DNA of 64,000 nt from Coniferiporia sulphurascens (lineage: Eukaryota > Basidiomycota > Agaricomycetes > Hymenochaetales > Hymenochaetaceae), in the NCBI GenBank assembly GCA_002794785.1, contig NBBA01000002.1, forward strand, positions 2,418,001-2,482,000, given 5' to 3'. Shown one piece after another: positions 1-14,606 of this stretch (positions within the stretch are counted from its first letter, which is position 1; every line of letters starts with the position of its first letter). A model generated the notes under the pieces. It was not told where the DNA came from. It was given only the letters and a program-made list of their open reading frames with translations, and made no database searches. The position numbers and the translations under genes are program-made.

Positions 1-814
1 CCGATACTTCCGGTGAGTGCCAGGGATATGGCGAGTGGGTAGATATTCCGGGAGCAGGGTGCGATAGAGGAGTAGGAGAGGGGGGAGAATAAGGCATGAG
101 AGGAGATGGACGAGAGGGGACATCGAAGGGTGTAAGTATAGCTTAGGAGAATCATAGCAGGCCGAGGAATCGGAGACCTGATTGAGCTATCAGGCGTAAT
201 CTGCCACTGCCGAACCTGTCGGTTATGGTTCAGTTTGCAAAAATCACCATGTGGGGGACGGGGTGGGAGCATATGTCTGCAATACCCGCCGTCTGATAGG
301 TGGCCTGGCAAATCTAGATACAGTACTGTACGTACGTTTGATTGGTCCCTGTTTAGTACGAGTGATCCCCTTATTGGCGCGAAAAACTCCCGCTTGCATT
401 AATATTCCTCGCCCGTCCTCCCTACATCTAGGGGCCAATCTTATGGCTGTGCGGTAGCAGTGTCCATAGGATCAACGTGTGTTCCACACAGAATACCCTC
501 ATCCCAAGCGTAAATTATCCAAATATCGGGAATTCGATTGGATTTTCGTATATCGCAGCTATTAGCAGCACTGTTGAATAATACTCGGGTACACAAACAT
601 TACGATATCTACCTATGCAACATGCATGCCAAAAACACTGAGTATGAGACGGATGTGTGAATGCTTGATTGTGGAAAAATAGATAAACAGAGAAGGTGTT
701 ACAGGAGTAAGATATGGAGCGTCGCAAGCCTTTTAAAAAAATTACCGCAACGAGCTTATCCGCCGTCGAGGCTCCAAAAATAGAGTGAAGGGAATGGAAA
801 GGATTACATGATAA
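1..814. other. Intergenic, no gene recognised
   Basis: This stretch lies downstream of the permease. Only short overlapping open frames on both strands are present, and none resembles a known protein or has convincing splice structure. It may hold the permease 3' untranslated region near 700-814. I see no RNA gene or repeat in it. Confidence 0.5.
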
Positions 815-3312
815 TCAGAAGAGCTTAGCAGCGACCTTCTCCAAGAACGTCACCGGCGGCACCTCTGGTATCTCGGTCTCCTCCATCGACGGAATACCCG
901 TAACAAAGTCCATCTCTTCCGGCTTCCAGAACTTCGTGCGTTTCCAGATTTTGTAGCCAAAGTATAACCCGAAGAAGATAGGGATGTTGATGTAGTCAAC
1001 GATGAAATCCGATGTGTTCCATACGAAGAACACTTGGAAACCGTTGATGAGGATGAAGATAATGCACCAGAATATCCCCCAATAAGCGAGGTATGGCTGT
1101 AGCGAACTGTAGTAAGCGCTTTTGGTGCGGTCGAAACCTTGAGCACGTTTTCCGCGATCTGCAAGTTTGTTGGTCAGATTAACGGATGCAGACTCCAAAA
1201 AGAAGGTAAATCGATTGTGCATACAGAAAAAGACAAATGTCAGATTAATTGCGCCCCAGGAAAAGAAGCCAGCTACGGTCGTCAAGCTCGTGAACCAACT
1301 TTCAAAAAGGAGACGTTAATCGCTGGCAAAACCAGAAGGGTTTATTCCCAAAACTTACTTGAACACCGTCTCGGATGTGGCTTGCACATTCATGAACGAG
1401 AGGAACGCGAATGCAGACGTAGCAAGAACAGCGGCGATTGGAAGACCGTTCTTCGTGCAATATGCAAATATCCTGGGCGCCTGACCACGGACGGCCAGAC
1501 CGTACAGGATACGTGACGAGCAGAAGAGGAAAGAATTTCCCGCAGAGAAAGCACTGGTGAAGATTGCAGCATTGATGATGGAAGGGAGGACCTTGATACC
1601 GGCGCGGGTGATTGCAATGACATAGGGTGATTCAGCGGCGTTTCCACTGTTCTGGAGCAAGTTGGAGTCGTTATAAGGCACCAGCATACCCGTCATGATA
1701 ATACCGAGAATCTGAAGAGGGTAGAGGAGTCAGCTTTCAGGAAGCAAGTGAAAGATGAGGGGGCAAACACATACGTAGAAGACGATGATACGGTAGAATA
1801 CACGGCGAACAGCCTTAGAGATGTTGCGGCGCGGGCTTTCTGTTTCAGACGCCGCGATTGCAACCAGCTCCATCCCTTGAAATGAAAACGCAGCCTGGAC
1901 CAGTACAGAAAGGAGCGCTAGGAATCGGGCCAGGCCAACTCTGTCTGCTGCAACCAAGGGCGACTCCGCTAATGCACCTGGATTCTTCCAGTAGCGGAAA
2001 CCGAGACGTTCGTGGTTTGGCCCTCCTCCGAGGTCGATGACAAGACCCGTGAGAATCTGCGTTAGAGAATAGATGAGCGAATGCGCTCGTTCACTTGTAA
2101 AAAGATTAGTACCAGTCCTGTAATCAACAAAACTATTAAAAAATTTTAAATGATAAGTACATGTAAGCGAACGTAAAACAAAACGGCTCACTCTTAATAA
2201 TCGAGAAGAAGAACTCGGATTCGCCAAACCACCGTACTCCGAAAATATTGATCAAGCATACACATACGCAAATAACGGCGGTATATATAGCGGCATGATC
2301 GGTCTGAAATAAAATTTAATCGTTTATAACCAACTTTTATTTGAAGAAAAGGGGCCATACGTTCGAGTCCCAGAAAGTAATAAGGATTTGAGCGGCGGTG
2401 ATTTCGACGGGAACCGCAGTAGCATTAGACTGGCAATCTCCGGAATCAGCGGCCGCCGGGTTTACTAGTCAGGCGATCAGAAGAGCTTACATAGAAGTAA
2501 TTCTAAAATATCCAGCGAAAGGTTATCAGCTCGTGGAAGAGGATCTGATGATTTTTCAAACTTACCCAGCCTACCTAAAGAAGGACATGACGATTAGAAT
2601 AAAAGTGGAAGGATTTTTTTTAAAAAGTGTTGAACTCACGGCAAAACCAAAGGCCGGATCCACCCAACGAGCCGCAAAATGAGGAAAAGTGCCGGATACC
2701 GGAGCGTGCGCAGTCATCTCCCCGACGGAGCATAGCGACCTGTTAAAAATGATAGGTGAGGATCAAGTTGGAGGTAATCGGCAAAAAGGCGTACGAGTAC
2801 GCGACCGTGCCGACGAGAACGTATGCCATCAGTGCACCGAGTGGACCAGCCTGGGACAAGGCTTTACCCGAACCCAAAAAGAGACCCGTGCCGAGCGTCC
2901 CGGCGATCTAAATAGAAAAAATAGAGCGAAAAAGGCAAGTCAGTGGATCCGCATGTATGCATCTAAGCGAGCTGTGGCCACATGGTCGTGTGCACCCATG
3001 GTAAATGGAAGACGCATCTACTCACAGCAATCCTGTGTTATTCGGAGCAAAATGAGCGCTCGATAAAATTTAGTAAAAGCTGCGGAACGTACATCTGGAC
3101 ATGGCGCTGCTTGAGTCGCCGCTGCACCCGGTCAAGGTCAGCGTCATCGAAGTGGAAGCTTTCGTCGGCGACAACTGCGGAGGGGTACCTGAGAGGGGGG
3201 AGGAAAGGCGGTACAAAAGCGGCTTACCGGCAGCATGGGTAGTTGAGCCTAGGCCACCTTTCTCCAAGGAGGCCTTGTCGCTGCCGGACTCGGTTTCCTT
3301 CTCGTTGTACAT
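815..3312 (-). CDS. Amino-acid permease (fungal YAT family), 14 exons including four microexons
   Basis: Plasma-membrane amino-acid/proton symporter of the APC superfamily, about 553 residues, a normal length for the family. Exons read on the minus strand: 3312-3228, 3174-3093, 3032-3026, 2907-2795, 2739-2640, 2574-2566, 2502-2491, 2429-2361, 2303-2192, 2132-2113, 2056-1775, 1711-1359, 1298-1225, 1158-815. They sum to 1662 nt, a multiple of three, and all introns are GT-AG. Family landmarks run in order: QRHVQMIAIAGTLGTG (first membrane helix), GEMTAHAPVSGTFPHFAARW, GFAVGWNYFYSNATAVPVE, NIFGVRWFGESEFFF, GLVIDLGGGPNHERLGFRYW, FSAGNSFLFCSSRILYGLA, then AQGFDRTK and LQPYLAYWGIFW, and a cytosolic tail with EEMDFVTGIPSMEETE. 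The microexons of 7, 9, 12 and 20 nt encode conserved residues, so a gene finder will probably truncate or mis-splice this gene. The substrate cannot be told from sequence; the class is general or dicarboxylic amino-acid permease-like. Confidence 0.93.
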
Positions 3313-5716
3313 GGCCGTGCCTCGTTAGCAGAAGTTACTATCGAGAGCAGGTCGTCGGGGGCAAAGGAGAGGGGGATGGAGGCGAGTGGATACCTGAGAG
3401 ACGATGAAACTCCTCGGGAGAGGGCTTTATAGATTTCCGAGGTATAGATAAGACTGAAAAGAATTAGAAGGTGAGGAGAACGTACCTGGGATCGAGATTG
3501 GAGGGGACGCAAAGGAAATGCATGGTGCAGCTTGGAGGCTTATCTTCGCTAGACACCGGTGATGGACAGGCATTCAACAGCTTCTCTTCGCACGGCCACG
3601 GCCTGCCCCGACCTCCGGTGCAAACCCCTTCCGTGGGAATTCTACCATTGTGTGTTCAAAAGACCCTTTTACGGCGATCGGATCAGCTGTGGCTGTCCGG
3701 AAAATGAACGTCAGCACTTGGATTCCCTTTTCTGGACAATTCAACACCAAATGGGGCTTTCCTTCCCGAGTCCCGACGAGCTTAGGTTCCGCGTCTCAAC
3801 GCCCGCTACAGGTAGTTCAGTCTCGTTTATTGCTTTAAACCCCCTGGTTCCTGCTGGGCTGCCTACCTTTGCGAGCGAGACTCTTCCCGCAACATCCAAG
3901 CACTGCCACATGCTTCTAGAACCTTGCTGAAAAAAATGCGAAAAAAAAATCCTGATCAGGCTTACACTGTCAACGCTTTATGTCTTTTCCTGAAAACTGC
4001 ACTCGGCCCGTAACCCTCTCCGTGGATCACGAACCCGCTGGGAGTCTCTGGGTCGCGGGCTCGCAGACAACACTTGGGCTAGTACGTACCAACTGTACAG
4101 TACACATGTCGCGGTCACGAGGACACCGAGATTTAGCAATGATCTATGTACGCTAAGCGCGCCGTCAGCTTCTCGTTATTGAAGACCGCTGCTCTGGTTT
4201 GTCTCTGGACTGTATGTAGGGATTGGCAAGAGGACTGGAACTATCCGAATGCAATAAGCGAAATGAACCAAATCGACTCGTCCTTATCTCAAATTTTCTC
4301 CTGTCTCCATCGATAGGAAATGTCGTCAAGCCTCTGACCCCTCTGCGCAGGGCGCCGATGTCTCCTACCCGGGATATACGACAACCCATTCAACCCGTCA
4401 TTCTCCGCTCACCTGTTCCCTCCGCGACTACGCTTTACATATGCAGTACGCTTGTGCCTACCCGTGATAGGGTATGCGCTCCCGCTATCCTCCGACGCTG
4501 ATAATGCATGTGGTCTTCTCTCTCAAGAAGTCCATAGCTCGCTATATTGACGTGCTCCAGCCTCCGTCTCTCGTATCCTGCTGCGCGTTTTTCGCTCCCT
4601 CGATCACTTGATAGCCAAGGCCTTAAAGCATCAATGTGGCATTATCTTGAGACAGGGGCTTGGCGGCGTGATTTGGAGTATATATTTGCACTGGACGACA
4701 TCGATTCCCTTGTCAAAGTCTACTCTGCACCCAACTCGCTTCCAGAAACTAGGGACCGTTACATACACTGTACAACTGCTGAGCTACAAGCCCTGGACCT
4801 GGAAGCCTACATGCCTTTCCCGTCCCGCCCGTTGAAATTGCTTGCCTATGTTTTTGATGAGGAATTTCATCTCCGGACATGTCAACCGGTGTCCTTTAAC
4901 TGATCCTCTGAGCAAGACATCACAGAGGACTGGCAGCGGGTATAGTACCCGGCTAAGCCTCTCCCCCTCCTCTCCAGGTACATACATCCCTTCAAATTCC
5001 GAGGGCTCTCTTTCTATTTATATCATCTACACGACAATTAGGCTTAAGCCTTGATGTTCCCTCAGTTCCTGATTGCGCTTCACATTGCCGGTGCTTCCGT
5101 CGCGCTCGGTTCGTTGCGTCCTGCCCAATCACTGCTTCCTTGTCTTCCTTCTCTGCTTCATCCTTCCATGTCCCCCAACAAGTAATTAAACTTTTAAGCG
5201 CTGAGCCCTATAGTTTTCGTGGGACGCGGGCGGTAGCGCCCTGAGTAACTTACATCTCTTTTTCTTTTTTGAGTTGCCATGACCATGATTCACGGAATGT
5301 CGGCACGGCTTTTCTCGAAGCCCGTTTTTGATATTGCTGTTTCTCCCGCGGTATCCCCTCACCTCGGAGGCGCTTAACTCATGCTCTGCCCCCCTTTTCT
5401 CCCCCTGGATATGCTCCGGTGCCCCAAGTAGTCTTTTCCGACTGCGCACGTCAGAATGCATTGAAGAGTGTACAAGGTTTGAAGTTTATTGTATTCACTG
5501 CTCGGGGAACAAACTCGAATATAGTTGCCCCCTAAACTGTAAATTTGATCAGACATTTGTGATTTTCCATTGCCTTTATTCCGCATTTTTAGTAAAGTGT
5601 TCCTACTTATCCATCAACTGTATTGTTTATCACCCTTCTTGACCTTGAACCACCACCATCTCGGGGTTTTCCCATGGTTCAATTGCCTAGTCAACTCACT
5701 ATGTGTTAACTTGCAA
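3313..5716. other. Gene-poor interval upstream of the permease
   Basis: The first few hundred bases should contain the permease promoter. The rest holds only short frames. The best is a plus-strand frame from an ATG at 4634 to 4903 (about 90 residues, beginning MWHYLETGAWRRDLEYIF), which resembles nothing I recognise and has no clear splice partners. A 43-codon frame from 5054 to 5184 is also unsupported. I would annotate no gene here without transcript data. Confidence 0.4.
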
Positions 5717-6274
5717 CTGTTACAATTTTCCTTTACTTTTCCCTACTGCGCTGACTCATTTCCTCTTTGTCACCATCAGTCAGCACAACTCCCCTATTTC
5801 TCTATGTTACTCATCTTTATTCCCCTTGTGCCATAAGATGCCATGATGACGCCATACTGCACCATCATGATGTGCTTTGCTTACTGATCACTGTACTTGT
5901 ATTACCAAGGCCTTCCTTGAGTTTCTATGACCTTCCAGAGGCTGGTAAACACACCTAACCAAGTCGCTACAGTAACAAACACATAGAGTAGCATATAAGC
6001 ATGTAACGTCAGTAGCACAAGCCCTAAGCTTGTGCTCTTTGTTCATACAAGCCCATTATCTGCTACCACCAGTCTACTGTGCGCCACCCGGCCATAAGTC
6101 ACTTCGTCATAACCCGACTCGCTATAGAAGCCCACCGTGTCCACATTGCTGATCAGGAAGCCCCACCGATGATCCCCCTCGACTTACGACATCTAAGAAG
6201 CCCCATTGCTGTACCATCAGTTCCGATGATCAGGAAGCCCCGACGTCGATCCCAGCGTAACCGTTGAGCTTAAC
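5717..6274 (+). repeat. Left arm of a large inverted repeat
   Basis: About 560 bp that reappear in reverse complement at about 6812-7365, at a similarity I judge by eye to be 80-90% with small indels. Shared blocks include the segment around 5829-5880 (matching 7207-7256), the short palindrome at 6014-6036 (AGCACAAGC, 5-nt loop, GCTTGTGCT), the GATCAGGAAGCCCC-type motifs at 6150-6240, and the inner end GTAACCGTTGAGCTTAACA. No open frame is conserved between the arms. It could be a pair of head-to-head repeats from a decayed transposable element, such as solo LTRs in opposite orientation. Confidence 0.75.
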
Positions 6275-6811
6275 AGCAACTGTATTACACGCAGAGCAGC
6301 TTGCCTAGCATGCCTCCTCCATTTAGTACAGAGTGTGGTCATCACAAAGACATATGCCATCCCAGATACCGGTTGGGCTTTTAGGACTATAGGGCCTCAG
6401 AATCCAAACCTCGGACCTCACTCTCACCCTCCCAACTTAACCTCCTTTTATGAAGATGGTCAAACCACGGTTGTTACTCCCCACTTCATTCACACCCATC
6501 ATCATAATATTGTGGACTGGCATGCTCAGCACAATCCCCCTCTCCATTCCACTGTCCGTCTGCATCCCTCACAACTTTGCCTCATTGCACACACATGTGG
6601 TCCTCAAGGCGTCTATTTTTATACCCTATTCAGTTGAAGGGCCTTTTTCGGCAACACCCCAGAACATTGATGCCACTCCTCTCTCATGGCTGGACTCAAG
6701 ACATCCATTTACAATACCATGATTAACCAAGGTGTATAGAGTAATCTATTGGCATACCGTTTTAGTGGCTAGATGGGTCATCTGGCTTCTCAGCCTCGAT
6801 CGACTTCGTGT
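6275..6811. other. Spacer between the inverted repeat arms
   Basis: About 540 bp separate the two arms. The spacer contains a 100-codon plus-strand frame (6335-6637) rich in histidine and proline, with no recognisable domain and an overlapping frame of similar length (6450-6722). I see no transposase or reverse-transcriptase motif. Confidence 0.4.
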
Positions 6812-7365
6812 TAAGCTCAACGGTTACGCGATGACCGATGTCGGGTCTTCCTGATCGTCGGAACTAATAGTACAGCAATGGGGCTTCCTAGATGTCGTAA
6901 GTCGAAGGTGATCGGCGATGGGGCTTCCTGATCGGCAATGTGGATGCGAGATGCTTCTTAGCGGAGTCAGGTTATGACAAAGCGACTAATGGCCAAATGG
7001 CGCACAGTAGACTGGTGGTAGCAGATAATGGGCTTGTATGAACAAAGAGCACAAGCTTAGGGCTTGTGCTACTGACGTTACATGCTTATATGCTGTTCTA
7101 TGTGTTTGCTACTGTAGCGACTTGGTTAGGTATGTTTACCAGACTATGGAAAGTCATGGAACCTCAAGGAGGACCTTGGTAATACAAGTTCGGTGATCAG
7201 TAGTCAAAGCATGTCATGATGGTGCGATATGGCGTCATCATGGCATCTTATGGCGTAAGGTGGAATGGAGATGAGTAAGACAGAGAAATGGGGGAGTTGC
7301 GCTGACTGATGATGACGAAGAGGAAGTGAGTCAGCGCAGTAGAGGAGAGTAAGAGAAAATTTGTA
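6812..7365 (-). repeat. Right arm of the large inverted repeat
   Basis: Reverse-complement partner of about 5717-6274. It starts with GTTAAGCTCAACGGTTACG, contains the mirrored AGCACAAGC/GCTTGTGCT palindrome at about 7048-7071, and ends near the AAGTGTTACAAATTTTCTC motif (read on the minus strand), which matches AACTGTTACAATTTTCCTT at the outer end of the left arm. Mismatches between arms suggest the event is old or that the copies arrived separately. Confidence 0.75.
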
Positions 7366-9262
7366 ACACTTCGTACTGACCTCGCGTAGAGTATAAATAC
7401 CAAGGATGGTGGGACATTCTTGCCAACACCTCTTACAAGATAAACAAACAAGATCACCTGCTGCCCACAAGGGATGGTCCAATTGCACTAATTCCACAGT
7501 TGGGTATTGGTTATGGTCCACCATCGAAGTGCCTAATAGTCTGAAGGCCACCAGAAATGCTTGGTTGTTGTTTCTTGTTTCAAATTTTCCGCTTCCCCCC
7601 CTACCTCCTATCACCATTTTCCGCCACTTCGATTGAACATAAAATCATCTCACCCATGCTGTCCACAAGTAGCAAAAAACCAGAAACTTTATACCTTGTT
7701 AATCTCCTCTTGCACAACACATTGGTCTGATATTTAGCCTTAGATTACATCTCACTGTAATGCAGGCACCGCGTCTTGTCTAGTACTATTGCGGTATAAA
7801 AATGCTGATTTAAAAATAAAAAAAATAAAAAATAAAAATAAAAACTGTATTGTTTATAGGGGCATGCCAAATCCAGAATATGGAAGACGGCCATTAGGGA
7901 ATCACAAATAGCAGACAATTTACAATTTCAATAAGGATATGGGAAGCGACCATATCCGGCCCGGGATTTGCTCCCCGCGCTATGCGGGCGTGCGGGCGCG
8001 TTGATTAGGTTCAAATTGGTGTATGTATAGGTATTCATGAGGAACCGCCAAGCGCGTCTATATCGCGAGAGCATGTGCTCGAGCTCGGGACGAATAGTAA
8101 CGTCTACCGAGACCCTCGGATGCACTCCATCAAAGGCTACTGATTGAAACCACCGCGCGGCTGCGCGATAATACATACGAAAGATGCTGCAACTATAGTA
8201 ACCCAAGAAACTTTGATAGCCAGTGTAAATTACATAAGCAAGCTAGGTAAGCATCTTCCTTTCCTCAAGTTTGTTTTCACTGTCAGCTGGCCTTGAGCGG
8301 TGATCCGATCATTACGATACTGAAATAGGCAAGGATGTGCCATGCACAGTAATAATAATGATGGCCAATAATATTCCAGTTCTTCAAGTTATATATTCTC
8401 CTGAGCCATCCTGGGCTCGGCCGTCAAAGCCCACCCGGGCGGTCATTCACAGCATAATAGAAAAATGGTCCGGTGAGAGCGTAGTGGGGCGCGACATGCG
8501 GTAATGCTCAGGATGTCCGGAATAGCGATTTCGCCGTACCTACTCACTTACACACATGAAACCCCAAAATATACGTCTTATAATAGAGGGCTTGGCTTAG
8601 GCTCGTCAGACCACACCCGTTTTTCCACATTCGTATCTTCAGCAAGCTTGCCTATCCTTCGGTTCCCCTCAATATATCGAGTTTTATCAAACGTATGACA
8701 CGGCAACTGCATAGAACGCATAGTACCTGCACAACTTAAAAGTGTATTGCACGAGGCTTCGCTTCCATTATTCAACAGATAAGACTGCCCAAGGGTGGCT
8801 TTGACATGAAAATTGCGAGCGGTGCTATACTTATAGTCCTATAGCATGATACCAGCGGTACAGCTATAAATGGTTTCTGGAGCATATGCTTGATGCGAAC
8901 CCCGTGCAGGGCTGCGGTAGCGTGGCAAGTGCATGGGGTAGTCGCGCAGCTTTATCTCCACGAGAAATCTCAACGTCCATTCCGGTGTATGCATCTGAAC
9001 GAGGGAGGTGGATATATTTTGTTTTCCTGGTTTCAGCCACCAGGGCCGGCAGTAGCCGGAAGCAGGACGTCGATCAGTGAGCGCACGTGGAAGGAAGAGC
9101 AGTTGCCGACGCTCGCACCCGCCAAATCGAGTGCCGGCCTGTTCGTCGAGCGTCCTTTCCTCAGACGGTCCTCTCGTCGTTCGACCTCGTCGCGGACGCA
9201 ATTATCAGTTGCAACGGGGATGACCAGACTCTCCTGATAGCTAGCAACGTCAGGAATATAAG
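7366..9262. other. Gene-poor interval upstream of the zinc transporter
   Basis: Mostly short overlapping frames on both strands. Frames at 7204-7617 (-), 8839-9201 (-), 8890-9237 (+) and 9033-9293 (-) are the longest, but none has a recognised domain, and several begin at non-ATG codons. The last few hundred bases should include the zinc transporter promoter and 5' leader. Confidence 0.4.
7811..7845 (+). repeat. A-rich low-complexity tract
   Basis: A run built from A4-A7 blocks separated by single T residues, about 450 bp beyond the right repeat arm. It could be a decayed poly(A) tail of a retroelement or simple low-complexity DNA. No target-site duplication was recognised. Confidence 0.6.
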
Positions 9263-12658
<3,396 letters not shown>

Positions 12659-12778
12659 CAGTTATGACCTTGAATGGACATTAGAGGGTTGCATGTATTA
12701 ATTAATTGCGAAAATGCCAAAGGGCCCGTTGAATGGCATGAACGGCGAAATATATTTATCAACTCCTGAACCTCCTGT

Positions 12779-13642
12779 CTATGACCGCCTCTCATCCAGC
12801 TGTTTTGCGAAATCACGAGTAATCCTCTCGCGCTCCTCCCTACGCTCATATAACCTCCGCAAGATCGTCTTGCGCGTGTCCCATTGCTCTTTGAGAGCCG
12901 TAACGTTGTTCTCCTTCGACCGCTCGTTGACCTTGACCGACATTGCTGTCTGCAAGACCTTCCATTCCTTCAGTTTGAACGAGTCCTCGAGCGTAGCCTC
13001 TCTCAACCAGCGGTCGCGCCCATTCATGTCCTCGACCATTTGAGGGTAATAAAATGGATCCTTGAGGCCGACAACGGCGCGCTTGTACGAGCGCTTTTGG
13101 CCCTTATCCTCCAGACGGCCGGTCGCGATTCGCTTTCTGTGCTTCATCGACACGAGATAGTTGTCCGTACGAATATACGTGCACTCTACGCCGTACAGCA
13201 CGCTCAGGTACGCACGTACGTCCGTCTTCGTGATATTCTGCGGTATGCGGAACGTCGCCTCGTGTGGGTTGTACGCCTTCCCCGGAAGCGTGTGGTTGCG
13301 CACGAGCGTGAAAAGGACATTCGGGAGGTAGATGCGCTGCCCAACGATTTGCTCGCCGACGCTCCCGTCCGCGCGCCGCGCGATACGTACACCGCGCAGC
13401 CGGCTGCGCAGACTGTTGGCTGTGACCTGCGGGCGCACGACATTCCGTTTTTCGGCGCGTGTGAGGACGCGGGCTTCGGCGGGGGTCCGGGCGAACTCCT
13501 TGGTGGTTTGTGCACGCCGCTCCTTGACTTTCATGGGGGCAGAGGTGGCTTGGGCGGATTTAGCCACACCCGGCGAGGCGATGGTTGCATACGCCCTGTG
13601 CGCCCTGCGAATACACATCGAGGCTAGTGAAGAGGGAGGCAT
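12779..13642 (-). CDS. MRP20: Mitochondrial large-subunit ribosomal protein uL23m (Mrp20-like)
   Basis: Component of the mitochondrial 54S ribosomal subunit near the peptide exit tunnel. Single-exon gene of 287 residues. The start at 13642 gives MPPSSLASMCIRRAHRAYA, a short arginine- and alanine-rich leader typical of a mitochondrial presequence; the frame extends further upstream only to a GTG. The L23 core is visible: IYLPNVLFTLVRN, then EATFRIPQNITKTDVRAYL, VLYGVECTYIRTDNY and a basic segment with KRSYKRAVVGLKDPFYYP. The C-terminal third is long and charged, probably helical (EREERERITRDFAKQLDERR-like), as in fungal mitochondrial homologues. It is divergent from the flavin-reductase-like gene, with 105 bp between start codons. 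Confidence 0.88.
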   Translation of the reverse strand: MPPSSLASMCIRRAHRAYATIASPGVAKSAQATSAPMKVKERRAQTTKEFARTPAEARVLTRAEKRNVVRPQVTANSLRSRLRGVRIARRADGSVGEQIVGQRIYLPNVLFTLVRNHTLPGKAYNPHEATFRIPQNITKTDVRAYLSVLYGVECTYIRTDNYLVSMKHRKRIATGRLEDKGQKRSYKRAVVGLKDPFYYPQMVEDMNGRDRWLREATLEDSFKLKEWKVLQTAMSVKVNERSKENNVTALKEQWDTRKTILRRLYERREERERITRDFAKQLDERRS

Positions 13643-13747
13643 TGGTGTAGTCGAGCGTCCGTCGCCAGCGTCGTCGGTGTGTAAAATGTTCACTCAGTGC
13701 AGCGCTAAAACCGGGAACGGCGCAAATCCCAAACGGTTCCCACGGCC
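13643..13747. promoter_or_regulatory. Short divergent intergenic region, probable bidirectional promoter
   Basis: Only 105 bp separate the ATG of uL23m (minus strand) from the ATG of the flavin-reductase-like gene (plus strand). Any core promoters must be shared or must overlap the neighbouring 5' leaders. No TATA box is obvious. Confidence 0.55.
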
Positions 13748-14476
13748 ATGCTCGCTCTCGTCCACCGCCAGTCGCGAAACACAGGATGGCGCACACTTTT
13801 GCTCGACAACTTATCGCATTCCCGGCGATGTTTGTCGACAACGGAGGGCGCGACGAAGGACGCACTACGCAGCCTGTTGCGTGAGACCGCGCAGCCCGTC
13901 GCCGTCGTGACTTCGTTCTACCCAGGCGGGACCGACGGCGAGTCGCGTCCCGCGTTCCATGGCGCGACGCTCTCCTCGTTCGCCTCCATTGCGCTGGACC
14001 CCCACCCCCTCGTCTCGTTCTCTCTGCGCATACCGTCGCGCATGGCGACGTCGCTCAGGTCACTCATGCAACAACCCAAATACGCGTCGAGGCCGAGCCT
14101 CGTCGTAAATCTGCTCTCGAGCTCGCAGGCCGATGTCGCACACCGCTTCGCGCGCGCAGACCTTTTCCCAGACCCTTTCAGAATAACATCGCACACGCTT
14201 ACTGAAGACGGCCTGCCTCTGCTCACCGGTGCACTCGGCGCACTAACGTGTAGTCTCGTTAAATGCATACCGTTACACGACCTCTGCGGCGTTGATGTCA
14301 ATCCTGAGGAGGATGTAAACGCGAAGGCTGGTGCGGGGGTTATATCCGAGTTGTTTATTTCGCGCGTTGTACGGGTTGAATCCACCAGGACGCTAACAAA
14401 GGAGGATATATCTTCGCCTCTCCTTTATCATCATAGACGGTATACGACCGCCAGTCCACTCAATTTTATACCATAG
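13748..14476 (+). CDS. Flavin-reductase-like FMN-binding split-barrel protein, probably mitochondrial
   Basis: Intronless gene of 242 residues. After a basic leader (MLALVHRQSRNTGWRTLLLD), which suggests mitochondrial import, the protein has the flavin reductase-like fold signature: LRETAQPVAVVTSFYPG (strand 1), FHGATLSSFASIALDPHPLVSFSLR (flavin-binding S/T-rich loop and strand), then PSLVVNLLSSSQADVAHRFA, and LPLLTGALGALTCSLVKCIPLHD. Family members bind FMN and use NAD(P)H or act as flavoprotein oxidoreductases; the physiological substrate here is unknown. It shares a very short divergent promoter with the mitochondrial ribosomal protein gene, which fits a mitochondrial role. Confidence 0.82.
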   Translation: MLALVHRQSRNTGWRTLLLDNLSHSRRCLSTTEGATKDALRSLLRETAQPVAVVTSFYPGGTDGESRPAFHGATLSSFASIALDPHPLVSFSLRIPSRMATSLRSLMQQPKYASRPSLVVNLLSSSQADVAHRFARADLFPDPFRITSHTLTEDGLPLLTGALGALTCSLVKCIPLHDLCGVDVNPEEDVNAKAGAGVISELFISRVVRVESTRTLTKEDISSPLLYHHRRYTTASPLNFIP

Positions 14477-14606
14477 AAAAAATGTAAATGCTCTATTAAT
14501 TTTTCAAGCCCATTACTTGGGCTAACTGACATGACGATAAGATTACAGAGACATGCTAATAAATACATGATTGTGCGAGGGACAACAAACCGGCGTAGGA
14601 AGTCTT

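Noticed and set aside
2398..2682. A 94-codon plus-strand frame inside the permease
   Set aside because: The minus strand here carries microexons and introns of the permease that restore conserved residues.
4634..4903. A 90-codon plus-strand frame in the gene desert
   Set aside because: No similarity recognised, no splice partners, and length is within chance for AT/GC-balanced DNA.
6335..6722. Two overlapping frames in the inverted-repeat spacer as a transposase remnant
   Set aside because: Neither shows a DDE, reverse-transcriptase or helicase motif.
12884..13627. A 247-codon plus-strand frame opposite uL23m
   Set aside because: It overlaps a clear ribosomal protein gene on the other strand and shows no known domain; it is a shadow of its codon bias.
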